A program made the translations under genes and the position numbers. From the NCBI GenBank assembly GCA_015486135.1, contig WFSE01000009.1:1-53466 (forward strand): 53,466 nt of DNA, in the 5' to 3' direction. Below, piece by piece: positions 10,603 to 20,193 of this stretch. Origin of the DNA: Lentisphaeria bacterium. GTDB taxonomy: Bacteria > Verrucomicrobiota > Lentisphaeria > Victivallales > JAADHT01. The notes below the pieces were generated by a model. The model was not told the origin of the DNA, ran no database searches, and was given only the letters and a program-made list of their open reading frames with translations. Within the stretch, counting starts at the first letter, position 1; the number at the start of each line of letters is the position of its first letter.

Positions 10603-10735
10603 CGCAAGTGTCTCAAATTGAGAGGAAAACACTAGCCATCTCCAAGGGAGGCGGGAGCATCACTCACAAAACCTTGGAGATGACACCACTAAAAACAGAT
10701 TTAACCCAATAATAATAAAGTGCTTACCAATTATT
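10603..10735 (+). repeat. Dispersed repeat family, near full-length copy (R3)
   Basis: CATCTCCAAGG/CCTTGGAGATG perfect inner arms; ACACCACTAAAAACAGATTTAACCCAAT; GTGCTTACCAATTATT. Confidence 0.82.
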
Positions 10736-10757
10736 GTCGGGGCTTGGTTGAGGATGG

Positions 10758-11261
10758 CTATGCCCTCTTGGCCAAAAGTTTTCGGTAGATAGCGGTGTTC
10801 TGAGCGGAAAATGTTACGAAAATTGTTTTTTCCGGGAGGTCTTCCGTCCAATTAGAGACCGTGTCTACCGCTATCGAGGCGGCTTCTTCAGGTGGGTAAC
10901 CGAAAATTCCCGCGCTGACGCATGGGAACGCCACTGACCGACAACCGTTTTCAGCGGCTAATCGGAGACTGTTTTTGTAGCAAGAGCGTAATTTTTCGGA
11001 CTCGCCGGCGCGACCTCCGCGCCACTTGGGGCCGGGAGTGTGTATTACGTAGCGGCATGGAAGATTGTACGCCTTCGTTATAACCGCCTCGCCAGTGGGG
11101 CAACCACCTATTTTCAGGCATTCTTCCAGTAATTCAGGTCCGGCGGCCCTATGTATGGCCCCATCGACTCCACCCCCTCCGAGTAAACTCTCATTAGCGG
11201 CGTTGACGATAGCATCCACCTCCAAATCGGTGATGTCCGATTGAGAAATTTCGATTTCCAT
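10758..11261 (-). CDS. Macro domain protein (ADP-ribose / O-acetyl-ADP-ribose hydrolase-like)
   Basis: DITDLEVDAIVNAANESLLGGGGVDGAIHRAAG, YVIHTPGPKW, VAFPCVSAGIFGYP. Confidence 0.94.
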   Translation of the reverse strand: MEIEISQSDITDLEVDAIVNAANESLLGGGGVDGAIHRAAGPELLEECLKIGGCPTGEAVITKAYNLPCRYVIHTPGPKWRGGRAGESEKLRSCYKNSLRLAAENGCRSVAFPCVSAGIFGYPPEEAASIAVDTVSNWTEDLPEKTIFVTFSAQNTAIYRKLLAKRA

Positions 11262-11278
11262 AGATCACACCTCCTAGT

Positions 11279-11347
11279 TAGGACTCACTGAACAATTGGC
11301 AAGAGCTTAATTGTCATTGGGGTAAAATCCCTTTTTAGCGGGTTCGT
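11279..11347 (-). repeat. Dispersed repeat family, right half, inverted orientation (R4)
   Basis: Minus strand CCGCTAAAAAGGGATTTTACCCCAATGACAATTAAGCTCTTGCCAATTGTTCAGTGAGTCCT. Confidence 0.78.
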
Positions 11348-11600
11348 CGCTTAATCGCAAGCCCTCCATTTTATCCGCCATGGCCTTGGTGAAGGCGGAA
11401 GCCCGGAGGGCGGCGGAGAATCGGCACGTTTCCTCCTTTTTCAGCAAGCCCTGGCATGGGAAGATATAGGCGATGGGGCCAGCGGTCAAGCGATATCCGC
11501 TCGAAGATGTGTCGTCCCCAGTCGGGGAGGGGGCTTTTGAACGGGCCTTCTCGCCTCCTTTGACTTGCCTTCGCTAAAAAGAAGCACGATACATTGCGAA

Positions 11601-11631
11601 GCCGGCGCTTGGCAATTATTCAGGAGGCCCT
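11601..11631 (+). repeat. Dispersed repeat family, right-end fragment (R5)
   Basis: GCGCTTGGCAATTATTCAGGAGGCCCT. Confidence 0.6.
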
Positions 11632-11643
11632 ATAGTACCCATT

Positions 11644-12078
11644 ATGAAAAGGATACTGGTGTTAAATGGTCCCAACATGAATTTGTTGGGTAGGAGGGAA
11701 CCGGAAATCTACGGGGTGGAGACCCTAGAGGATTTGGAGACGCGGCTCAGAGGTGTAGCGCAGGATTTGGGCGTGGAGGTCGAGTTTTTCCAAAGCAATC
11801 ACGAGGGCGACCTGGTGGATAAAATAGGCGAGTGTGTTGGCGGAAGCGATGGTATTGTGATAAATCCAGCCGCGTTCACGCACACGAGCGTGGCGATACG
11901 CGACGCTCTGGCGGCCGTCGATATCCCGGCGGTGGAGGTGCATCTCTCCAACATTCACGCTCGAGAGGAATATAGGCGGACTTCCATTACCGCGGAGCCA
12001 TGCGTGGGGCAGATATGCGGTTTTGGTTTGGCCGGGTACGAGCTGGCCCTCAGGGCGCTGGCTGGAATGGTGTGTTGA
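11644..12078 (+). CDS. aroQ: 3-dehydroquinate dehydratase, type II
   Basis: [67 protein letters not shown]. Confidence 0.96.
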   Translation: MKRILVLNGPNMNLLGRREPEIYGVETLEDLETRLRGVAQDLGVEVEFFQSNHEGDLVDKIGECVGGSDGIVINPAAFTHTSVAIRDALAAVDIPAVEVHLSNIHAREEYRRTSITAEPCVGQICGFGLAGYELALRALAGMVC

Positions 12079-12139
12079 TATGGCTAGGAGCCAGCTTCCA
12101 CCGCACGGTGGCGCGGCGCCAATCTAAGGAAATAACGCA

Positions 12140-12598
12140 ATGAAAATCGAAGAGATCAAAAACATCGTGCAGTTGATGTCCCAGCATGACTTGACCGAAT
12201 TCAAAATAGAGGCGGAGGAGACGCGTCTATGCATCAAGCGCGGCTCCGGAGGGGGTGTCGTGGCAACGTCTTCCGCTCCCATAATAACTCCAGCGGCGTT
12301 CCAACCTCCGCCAGTGGCGCAGCAACAGCAGATCGGGGAACCGGAAAAGAAAGAAGAAGCTCACCAGGAAACCATTGATTCTCCAATCGTGGGGACGTTC
12401 TACTGTGCTCCGTCGCCGGATGCCGAACCATTTGTAAAGGTTGGCGACTCCGTGACTCCGGACACCGTCGTTTGCATTGTCGAGGCGATGAAGGTTATGA
12501 ATGAGATAAAGGCCGAGAAGAGCGGTGTGATAAAAGAGGTGCTTGTCGAGAACGCTCAACCAGTAGAGTTCGGACAACCCTTGTTCGCGTTGGCGTAG
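12140..12598 (+). CDS. accB: Acetyl-CoA carboxylase biotin carboxyl carrier protein
   Basis: C-terminal [19 protein letters not shown] biotinylation motif; adjacent accC. Confidence 0.95.
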   Translation: MKIEEIKNIVQLMSQHDLTEFKIEAEETRLCIKRGSGGGVVATSSAPIITPAAFQPPPVAQQQQIGEPEKKEEAHQETIDSPIVGTFYCAPSPDAEPFVKVGDSVTPDTVVCIVEAMKVMNEIKAEKSGVIKEVLVENAQPVEFGQPLFALA

Positions 12599-12607
12599 GG
12601 GGAAACG

Positions 12608-13966
12608 ATGTTTGATAGAGTACTTATCGCCAATCGCGGGGAGATCGCCCTCCGTATTATACGTGCCTGCAAGGAGCTGGGGGTCGAGACCGTGGCGGTC
12701 TACTCCTCGGCGGACGAGTACAGTCTGCACACGCAGCTGGCAGACCATTCCATATGTATAGGTCCGCCACAATCAACTGATAGCTATCTGCTCATTCATC
12801 AAATAATCAGTGCAGCCGAGATATGCGATGTCGACGCTATACATCCAGGCTACGGTTTCCTCGCCGAAAACGCGCACTTCGCGGAGATATGCGCGTCGTG
12901 TGGAATAAAATTCATCGGCCCTGGAGCGGAGCAGATCAATGCTATGGGGGACAAGGCTAAAGCGCGCGACACCATGCGCGCCGCCGGAGTCCCTATCACG
13001 CCGGGAAGCGATGGCGAGATAGAGGACGAGGATACGGCCCGCAAGGTGGCGGACAAAATGGGGTATCCAGTAATGATAAAAGCCTCGGCGGGTGGCGGTG
13101 GCAAGGGAATGCGGGTGGCTCACAACGCAGCCAGCTTGATCCAGGGGTTCCATGCCGCTAAGCGAGAGGCCGAACGGGCTTTCGGAAACGGTGGCGTGTA
13201 CATAGAGAAATATATCGAAAATCCAAGGCATATCGAGTTCCAAATACTCGCCGACGAGCATGGAAACGTGGTCCACTTGGGAGAGCGCGACTGCAGTCTG
13301 CAACGGAGACACCAGAAGCTTATTGAAGAGTCACCTTCTCCCGTGCTGGACCAGGAAACTCGCGAGAAAATGGGGGCGGCGGCGGTTAAAGCCGCGGCGG
13401 CCGCGAACTATACCAATGCGGGAACCATAGAGTTTCTATTGTCGGAGTCGGGCGAGTTCTTTTTTATGGAGATGAACACTAGAATTCAGGTCGAGCATCC
13501 GGTGACGGAGGAAATTACCGGGATAGACTTGATAAAAGAGCAGCTAAAAATAGCATCTGGAGAGCCACTGGCGTTTTCGCAAGAGGACGTGAAGTTTTGC
13601 GGGCATGCTATAGAGTGCAGAGTGAATGCCGAGAATCCACAAACCAATTTTACGCCTTCACCGGGCAAGGTGGACATATATTGCCCGCCTGGAGGAATGG
13701 GGGTAAGAGTCGATTCACACGTGTATTCCGGCTTCACGATAAGCCCCTACTACGATAGCATGATTGCAAAACTCATCGTGCGCGCCCCGACAAGGGAGGA
13801 GGCTATTGCCAAGTGCGAGAGGGCTTTGGATGAATTTATAATAGAAGGCGTTCACACGTCTATCCCGTTCGCTAAATTCCTTCTGGGCTCCAAGGAGTTC
13901 GTGGAGGGCAAATATGATACGGGATACATAGAAAGAGTGATGAAGAGTGGCATATTCTCCGGATAA
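12608..13966 (+). CDS. accC: Acetyl-CoA carboxylase biotin carboxylase subunit
   Basis: [68 protein letters not shown]. Confidence 0.97.
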   Translation: MFDRVLIANRGEIALRIIRACKELGVETVAVYSSADEYSLHTQLADHSICIGPPQSTDSYLLIHQIISAAEICDVDAIHPGYGFLAENAHFAEICASCGIKFIGPGAEQINAMGDKAKARDTMRAAGVPITPGSDGEIEDEDTARKVADKMGYPVMIKASAGGGGKGMRVAHNAASLIQGFHAAKREAERAFGNGGVYIEKYIENPRHIEFQILADEHGNVVHLGERDCSLQRRHQKLIEESPSPVLDQETREKMGAAAVKAAAAANYTNAGTIEFLLSESGEFFFMEMNTRIQVEHPVTEEITGIDLIKEQLKIASGEPLAFSQEDVKFCGHAIECRVNAENPQTNFTPSPGKVDIYCPPGGMGVRVDSHVYSGFTISPYYDSMIAKLIVRAPTREEAIAKCERALDEFIIEGVHTSIPFAKFLLGSKEFVEGKYDTGYIERVMKSGIFSG

Positions 13967-13992
13967 GGGGAAGCCAACAGAAGGAGGACGAT

Positions 13993-14409
13993 ATGAAAGA
14001 TTCAAAGAGAAGAAGGAAGCAAAGCACGTTGCCGGGGGCCACGTCCGCCAACGGAGGTGAGCTCGGACTCATACACATCCACGAGAATGTTATTGCCTCG
14101 GCTGTTCGCAAGGCCACGTGCTCGGTTGATGGTGTCGTCAGATTGGCTGGTAGCGCGCTGGTGAACAATATCGCCGAGTTGATAGGCAACAAGACTATCG
14201 GGGACAGAGCTATTTCCGTGGATATCGACGGGGCGACGGTGGCTATCGATGTCAAGGTCAATATGGTGTATGGCACCCATGTCCCCACCGTGGCGGCAAG
14301 TGTTCAGAGCGCTGTCATCAACGAGGTGGAAAAAATCACGGGAATGACCGTGACGTGCGTTAATGTCGTGGTTCAGGAGCTTGACGAGGATGCCGCCGAG
14401 GATGAGTAA
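13993..14409 (+). CDS. Asp23/Gls24 family envelope stress protein
   Basis: GELGLIHIHENVIASAVRKATCSVDGV, VNMVYGTHVPTVAASVQSAVINEVEKITGM. Confidence 0.85.
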   Translation: MKDSKRRRKQSTLPGATSANGGELGLIHIHENVIASAVRKATCSVDGVVRLAGSALVNNIAELIGNKTIGDRAISVDIDGATVAIDVKVNMVYGTHVPTVAASVQSAVINEVEKITGMTVTCVNVVVQELDEDAAEDE

Positions 14410-14461
14410 TTCTCTTCCCGGGGACCCTCGAACGGGCGCTAGACGTTCATAGGAGATTGTC

Positions 14462-14938
14462 ATGGCAATATATCAGTGGTTGTTCGGTGCCGGAGGCGAC
14501 GAGTTTCTTGGGAATTTTAAAGCCGGATATATCACTGGCGTGGCCGTTGTCCTTACGCTGATTTTGTTGCTGAAACTCCTTTTCTTCTCTTCCAAAAATA
14601 GCGTCAAAGAGGTGACTATTCCCAACCCGGACGGTGATTTGGTGATATCCTCCAAGGCTATTGCCGACATGGTGCGCGCATTGGTGTCGGCCAAATTCCG
14701 CCATCTCTCCGTCACTAAAATAAACGTTGTGAAAAGAAGAGATGGCTTGGCATTGGAGGTGATTGGGAACTTCCATTTGGACGGAGGGAACCTGCCCTGT
14801 TTGATTGACGATTTTAGACGGGAGGTTTTCAAAAATCTTGACGCCCGATTGGGGATAACCGAGATCAAGAAGGTAATTCCGCATATTTCCAAGGCTCCGG
14901 CCACGGGGAAAACATTTTCCTCGCCGTCTTCTTCTTGA
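14462..14938 (+). CDS. Hypothetical membrane-anchored protein downstream of Asp23 gene
   Basis: Single N-terminal TM segment (TGVAVVLTLILLLKLLFF); RBS-spaced ATG. Confidence 0.65.
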   Translation: MAIYQWLFGAGGDEFLGNFKAGYITGVAVVLTLILLLKLLFFSSKNSVKEVTIPNPDGDLVISSKAIADMVRALVSAKFRHLSVTKINVVKRRDGLALEVIGNFHLDGGNLPCLIDDFRREVFKNLDARLGITEIKKVIPHISKAPATGKTFSSPSSS

Positions 14939-14977
14939 CCCGACGAGTGTTGCCCTCCATGTGGGAAACACGTCGAC

Positions 14978-15433
14978 TCATTCGCAATCCGCGCTCTCGG
15001 CCTTTATGTCTATTGCATCCTCCGATTTCATAGGGATGCGGTCAAGGTCAATCTCCATGTGCGCATTTGTCGATTCGCGGTATTTGCGCTTTAACCATGC
15101 GAATATAGCGGTCCGCGTGGGAGGGAGGAGAAGAGTCAGTCCTGCTATATCCGTGACGAGTCCGGGAATTATGAGAAGGACCGCCGCCATGAGGAACGCA
15201 ACCGTATCCACAATGTGCTTCCCGGGAGGGCCGGAAACCGTGTTGCCATCAAGAAGATCTTTAATCGCGACTTTAGCGTTCTCTTTGGCTATGAACGCTC
15301 CGAGTACCCCAGTGCCAAGCGCTATTGTCAACGTGGGGTATAGCCCTATAAGGGAGGCCACAAAACCAAGAGCCGACAACTCTACCACAGCCAGTAGTGC
15401 TAAAAACGCGAAAAGCGTCAGCAAGATTCTCAT
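14978..15433 (-). CDS. fxsA: FxsA family membrane protein
   Basis: MRILLTLFAFLALLAVVELSALGFVASLIG, LLIIPGLVTDIAGLTLLLPPTR; ATGA overlap with cdsA. Confidence 0.85.
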   Translation of the reverse strand: MRILLTLFAFLALLAVVELSALGFVASLIGLYPTLTIALGTGVLGAFIAKENAKVAIKDLLDGNTVSGPPGKHIVDTVAFLMAAVLLIIPGLVTDIAGLTLLLPPTRTAIFAWLKRKYRESTNAHMEIDLDRIPMKSEDAIDIKAESADCE

Positions 15434-16287
15434 GACGCGTATTTGCCGGCAAGCGTTAGAAATAGGAAAAATAACGGAGCGTCGAGAAGCAAGCTGTCCA
15501 CTATATCCAATGCTCCTCCCATCCCGGGAATCCAACTCCCGGAATCTTTCGCTCCAGCGGCGCGCTTGAGCGCCGATTCGGCCAAATCCCCGAAAAAGCC
15601 CCCGACAAAAAGAACGGCGCCAAGAATGGCCGGAAGCGTTAGCCCATCGCCGAGCCCGCCTGGAAGAAGCCATCTGAACGCCAAGGCTATTCCGACGCTG
15701 GCGCCTAAGCCGCCAAGCGTTCCCTCCCATGACTTTTTTGGGCTGACTTTGGGGACGATCTTATGGTTGCCTCCTGGTAGCAGTTTCGCAGTGACGGTGC
15801 CGACGGCGTAGGCCCCGGTATCGCCCATTTTGACGACTAGGAGAAGAAATAAAAATGCATCTTTACCCCCATCGTCCGAAAGATATACGATGACAAGAAA
15901 GCCCAAAGGAATCAATAGCGCGGGTAACGCTGAGAATGATACCGCTGTTTTAACCAATGTGCCGCATGGGTCGCGGGCGCTGATTGGGGTTAGCCATGCG
16001 GCAGCAATGAGCACTAGGACGACCGTTCCTATTATCGGTGCGGGATCGTTGAGAGCGACGAGGCAACCCATCAAGGCCGCCGAAACTGCGGCGGTCAACA
16101 GGGGTCTCGATGGCGCTCCGAGCTTTTCTAGCAGAGAAAGATATTCCGCTACAGCCGCGAAGACTATACCCATGCCAAACACTAGAAACGCGGCGCGTCC
16201 ATACCACTCCTTTAAAAATATGGAGGCGAGAACCAACGCGCCCAACGTGAGCCCGCTGCATAATCTGTAGCCTAACCCGTTTTTCAT
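15430..16287 (-). CDS. cdsA: Phosphatidate cytidylyltransferase
   Basis: KMGDTGAYAVGTVTAKLLPGGNHKIVPKVSPKKSWEGTLGG, FFGDLAESALKRAAGAKDSG..PGMGGALDIVDSLL. Confidence 0.95.
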   Translation of the reverse strand: MKNGLGYRLCSGLTLGALVLASIFLKEWYGRAAFLVFGMGIVFAAVAEYLSLLEKLGAPSRPLLTAAVSAALMGCLVALNDPAPIIGTVVLVLIAAAWLTPISARDPCGTLVKTAVSFSALPALLIPLGFLVIVYLSDDGGKDAFLFLLLVVKMGDTGAYAVGTVTAKLLPGGNHKIVPKVSPKKSWEGTLGGLGASVGIALAFRWLLPGGLGDGLTLPAILGAVLFVGGFFGDLAESALKRAAGAKDSGSWIPGMGGALDIVDSLLLDAPLFFLFLTLAGKYAS

Positions 16288-17003
16288 TTCCTGCCCCCGA
16301 ATCGCCGTTGCCGAGCCTTGAAATCAGCTATCGCCTGTTCTAGATCGCTTCTCCCGAAGTCGGGCCACAACGTCTCGGTGAACCATAATTCCGTGTACGA
16401 AAGTTCCCATAGAAGAAAGTTGCTGAGACGCTTTTCTCCGCTAGTCCGTATCATTAGGTCGGGATCCGGAATGTCGGGAGCGTAGAGGTGACGCGCAATC
16501 AAAGCCTCGTTTACATTTATCGCACTGATTTTTCCCGCCGCCACTTCCGTCGCTATGGATTGCGCCGCATCCGCTATCTCCGCTCGCCCACCGTAGTTTA
16601 GCGCTACTACTAAGTTGTTGTTGGTGTTGGCGCGGGTGGTTTCAATGGCGTGTTCGATTTTCGCCAACGTGCTTCTGGGAATACGACTTTTCCTGCCTAT
16701 GACGCGGAGTTTGGTGCCTTTTTCCATCATGTCGTCGAGGTTGTCGTCTATTGTATCTCCTAGTAGACGCATAAGAGCCGACACTTCCCTAGGGGAACGC
16801 CGCCAGTTCTCAGTGCTGAATGCGTATAGAGTGAGAAACGTAACCCCGAGCTCCCAAGCGGCTTCGGCGGTCCGGCGAACGGCCTTGCCCCCAGCCTTGT
16901 GCCCCTCTATTTTGGGTAGCCCACGCTGCTCCGCCCAACGTCCGTTTCCGTCCATTATTATCGCTATATGCGCTGGAACCTCGAGGCTCTTAGCCGACGC
17001 CAT
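16284..17003 (-). CDS. uppS: Isoprenyl transferase / undecaprenyl diphosphate synthase
   Basis: PAHIAIIMDGNGRWAEQRGLPKIEGHKAG, TLYAFSTENWRR, DLMIRTSGEKRLSNFLLWELSYTELWF. Confidence 0.96.
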   Translation of the reverse strand: MASAKSLEVPAHIAIIMDGNGRWAEQRGLPKIEGHKAGGKAVRRTAEAAWELGVTFLTLYAFSTENWRRSPREVSALMRLLGDTIDDNLDDMMEKGTKLRVIGRKSRIPRSTLAKIEHAIETTRANTNNNLVVALNYGGRAEIADAAQSIATEVAAGKISAINVNEALIARHLYAPDIPDPDLMIRTSGEKRLSNFLLWELSYTELWFTETLWPDFGRSDLEQAIADFKARQRRFGGRK

Positions 17004-17631
17004 GGAACTTCTCCTCAAGCATGGCGCATAGCGCATGGTAGATTGGAAGATGCAACTCCTGAGCTCGATGAGTCTCCGGTTCCGGTACCGCAATGATGGT
17101 GTCGGCCCAACGAGCGCATTCGCCGCTCCTGGCACCGGTGAGCGCCACACTGGCGATTCCACGGGCCTTGGACACCTTGAGCGCATTGAGGACGTTTTTT
17201 GAATTGCCCGATGTGCTTATCGCTATTAGCGCATCCCCAGGAGTCCCTAAAACATGAAGTTGCTGGGCGAACACCATGCTCGGATCAACATCGTTGGCGA
17301 ACGCCGTCGCCAACGATGGGTGCCCCACTAGCGAGACCGCCTTTATCCCTCCCTGAAGGGCGCTGGCCAATCTCTTCCCCTCGTCCCTACCGCATGCGTC
17401 CAGCAACGCGTTGGAATGCTCTTCGCTTAAAGGGCGCTTCAAGAGAAAGCCTTTCATAAGCTCGCCAACTATGTGCTCGGCATCAGCGGCGCTGCCTCCA
17501 TTTCCGCATGTGAATATTGTGCCTCCACCATCAACGGCGAATGATAACAACTCGAATGCGGAGTCAAAGGATTCCTCCACAGGCGCAAGCGCCGGGAACC
17601 GCCCAAAAAGATCCATCTTGTGTTGACTCAT
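16990..17631 (-). CDS. gmhA: SIS domain phosphoheptose isomerase family
   Basis: TIFTCGNGGSAADAEHIVGELMKGF, GDALIAISTSGNSKNVLNAL. Confidence 0.9.
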   Translation of the reverse strand: MSQHKMDLFGRFPALAPVEESFDSAFELLSFAVDGGGTIFTCGNGGSAADAEHIVGELMKGFLLKRPLSEEHSNALLDACGRDEGKRLASALQGGIKAVSLVGHPSLATAFANDVDPSMVFAQQLHVLGTPGDALIAISTSGNSKNVLNALKVSKARGIASVALTGARSGECARWADTIIAVPEPETHRAQELHLPIYHALCAMLEEKFHGVG

Positions 17632-17690
17632 TATGCTTGTACCCAATTCAAACCGTGGCTAATCCCAGGAATTTTGTCGGCGGATTGGCG

Positions 17691-18059
17691 TTATCCCTTC
17701 AAATGTTTTTGTACGGCGGCAAGAAGCTCCGCGGGACTGAAGGGTTTGGTCATGAAATCGGTCGCTCCCGCCGCTTTCGCCTCCTCTTCCGAGTTTTCTC
17801 GCAGCTGACTGGTCAATATCAATATCGGAACATTGCCATGCGTCTTGTTCGCTCTGAATTTAGCGCACAACTCCGTGCCGGTTATAGCTGGCATGCGTAT
17901 GTCGAGAATAACCAAATCCGGAGCTATCTCTTCAATCCGATCCAACGCAGCTAACCCGTCTGTCTCGGTCACAACATCGCACCCACATTTGTTGAGGTTG
18001 TACCGAATCAGTTTCAGCATAAATGGCTGGTCGTCTATGACGAGCACCCTTCTACTCAT
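17691..18059 (-). CDS. Single-domain response regulator (CheY-like receiver)
   Basis: RVLVIDDQPFMLKLIRYNL, DLVILDIRMPAITG, ILTSQL, FMTKPFSPAELL. Confidence 0.92.
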   Translation of the reverse strand: MSRRVLVIDDQPFMLKLIRYNLNKCGCDVVTETDGLAALDRIEEIAPDLVILDIRMPAITGTELCAKFRANKTHGNVPILILTSQLRENSEEEAKAAGATDFMTKPFSPAELLAAVQKHLKG

Positions 18060-18744
18060 TATCAATATATCCCTTGCCTCGCTTGACATCCGCTATCCAT
18101 TCGCCTTCGTGCCATACCACGCAATAATCGGCTCTGAGATAACGGTTTTGGGTCTTGAGATAGAAAGCCTCGAATTCCTTGAACGCCCAAAGTAATGAAA
18201 GGTAAAACCCAGCGTCCGAAGAATGCAATCGACCCTCGCGGTCTTCAACAGACACTATCTCGTTCACATAGGCAACTTCTTGCAAAATCGCCAGGTAAAC
18301 CAAATAGGGCTCGGGTAGTTTCGCTAGTTCCATCATGAAGCGGGCTTGACGGCGTTGCTTGAAATCCAATCCTATTTCTTCGGCAGAACGTGCCCCGGAG
18401 GAAAACATCTCGGCAAAAAGTAACAACCCTACCGCATCGACATCAAATACGCTATCCTCCCCGTCAACCTTCGATACTGGTCGCACAATCTCCCCAGACA
18501 ACAACGAGAAGCGCTCCGGACGCACGCCGAAGCGAATTTCCGATTTTGTCTTGTCATCAAAATAAGGCACCACCAAAGCAGCCGCCATCGAGGACGGAAC
18601 CGACGACGAATTGACTTCGTCCACTACTTGTTGAAGAAACGCTAGAGAGTCGGGAGACACAAATGCCTCGTCAGTAATGGAAACAGTTTTGATATTTTTC
18701 CAAAACCCAGCTAGTGTATTAGACTTTAATCGTCTTTTCGCCAT
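18052..18744 (-). CDS. Conserved hypothetical protein overlapping the response regulator gene
   Basis: 230-aa ORF in operon-like overlap; family not recognised. Confidence 0.6.
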   Translation of the reverse strand: MAKRRLKSNTLAGFWKNIKTVSITDEAFVSPDSLAFLQQVVDEVNSSSVPSSMAAALVVPYFDDKTKSEIRFGVRPERFSLLSGEIVRPVSKVDGEDSVFDVDAVGLLLFAEMFSSGARSAEEIGLDFKQRRQARFMMELAKLPEPYLVYLAILQEVAYVNEIVSVEDREGRLHSSDAGFYLSLLWAFKEFEAFYLKTQNRYLRADYCVVWHEGEWIADVKRGKGYIDNE

Positions 18745-18850
18745 GCGGGTGCTCCATTCTTTCGAGCATCAAAAAGGACCGTGCCGTAGCAACGACACGA
18801 AGCACATAGTACAATAGCATTGGCGTTGCCGAAAATCAAGGAAGAGTGGA

Positions 18851-20146
18851 ATGGTGAAATCTACAACGGGTCGCTTCTCCGAAAGAGTGCTTTCGCTGGC
18901 GGTAACGGGATTGGGGAATGTCGAGTCCGGTCGTACGCTGGATGATGTTGTTGACGATGTCAGGTCCGACCCTGTTGGCTCTGTCGTGGCGGATATCCTC
19001 TTCAAGTACTACCGTCGCAAGGGGGTGGTCGATTATCTCCTCTCAATGGCGCTTTCCAGCATTGATGCGGGGAAATTGCCGGCTAGAACTCGGCGATTGG
19101 CTGTGGTCGTGATGGTGCAGTCGCTTTTTCAGACTGGGGTTCCCCCCGAATCGGCGGCGAACGTGGCGGTGGGATTTCTTCGCAGAAAAGCCGGGGGGAG
19201 GACCGCTGGGTTTCTGAACGCCATTTTGAGAACGGCGTTGTCCATGGACTTGGAAAGAACATTGGCCGATGCGCCGGAATGCGTGGCCGCATGCGTTCCG
19301 GAACTCTTTCTTCAGCGATGGTCGGAGGCCGGAGGAAGTCGCGCTAAACTACTTCTAGAAGCGCGACAATTGATCGAAGCACAACCACCTTTGGCGTTCA
19401 GGGTAGTAGGCAACTCTATTTCCGACGCGGAACTCGCGGATGCCGGGTGCTCCCGGTTGAGTGTGCCAGGCATCTCCGGTGAATTTCATTTCTATCATAC
19501 ATGTCAACCCTTCGTTTTTTTCAAGCGCGGTTGGGTTGATGACGGACGGGCGCGGGTCCAGGATCCAGCTACAGCGTTGCCAATCGCGTTGCTCGAGGGC
19601 GCAGATGTGGCCAATTGGAAAAACGGATTAGTGTTGGACCTTTGCTCTGCTCCAGGGGGGAAAACTCTCAGACTGGCGGAGCTATTGAACAAATCCGCCT
19701 GCCTGGTCGCCTGTGATATATCCAAACGCAGAATGAACAGGCTTCTCGTCAATTTGGACACCGCGGATACTAATGTTTGTTGTGTGGTTTCATCGGCTCT
19801 GGCTCCACCATTCCTTCCGGAATCGGCGGACTTGGTAATTCTTGATGTGCCATGCTCCAACACGGGGGTATTCAGGCGTCGTCCCGATGTCCTGTGGAAT
19901 TTTTCCGAACGCAAGCTTGCCGAGTTGACCATGCTCCAAAAAGCGATACTAGATGCCGCAGCCAATTTGATCAAGCATGGGGGCGTTGTCTTATACAGCA
20001 CTTGCAGCCTGGAGGCGGAAGAGAACGAGGAATGCGTGAAGAATTTTGTCAATCTTCATCCGGAATTCCGAAAGGTCTCGGACCAATTACTATTTCCGAC
20101 ATCCCATAACGACGGCGCTTATGCCGCCGTTTTACTGAGGGATTGA
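18851..20146 (+). CDS. rsmB: 16S rRNA (cytosine-967-C5)-methyltransferase, RsmB family (NusB domain + Nol1/Nop2/Sun)
   Basis: VLDLCSAPGGKTLRLAELL, LDVPCSNTGVFRRRPDVLW, LYSTCSLEAEENE. Confidence 0.93.
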   Translation: MVKSTTGRFSERVLSLAVTGLGNVESGRTLDDVVDDVRSDPVGSVVADILFKYYRRKGVVDYLLSMALSSIDAGKLPARTRRLAVVVMVQSLFQTGVPPESAANVAVGFLRRKAGGRTAGFLNAILRTALSMDLERTLADAPECVAACVPELFLQRWSEAGGSRAKLLLEARQLIEAQPPLAFRVVGNSISDAELADAGCSRLSVPGISGEFHFYHTCQPFVFFKRGWVDDGRARVQDPATALPIALLEGADVANWKNGLVLDLCSAPGGKTLRLAELLNKSACLVACDISKRRMNRLLVNLDTADTNVCCVVSSALAPPFLPESADLVILDVPCSNTGVFRRRPDVLWNFSERKLAELTMLQKAILDAAANLIKHGGVVLYSTCSLEAEENEECVKNFVNLHPEFRKVSDQLLFPTSHNDGAYAAVLLRD

Positions 20147-20193
20147 ATTGTAAGCAATTTTAGGTCATTTCGGATTTTTGGACTAGCTCAAAC

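Noticed and set aside
11307-11489. 60-aa minus-strand ORF between the macro gene and aroQ
   Set aside because: Its C-terminus is encoded by repeat R4 and the rest has no family signal; not supported as a gene.
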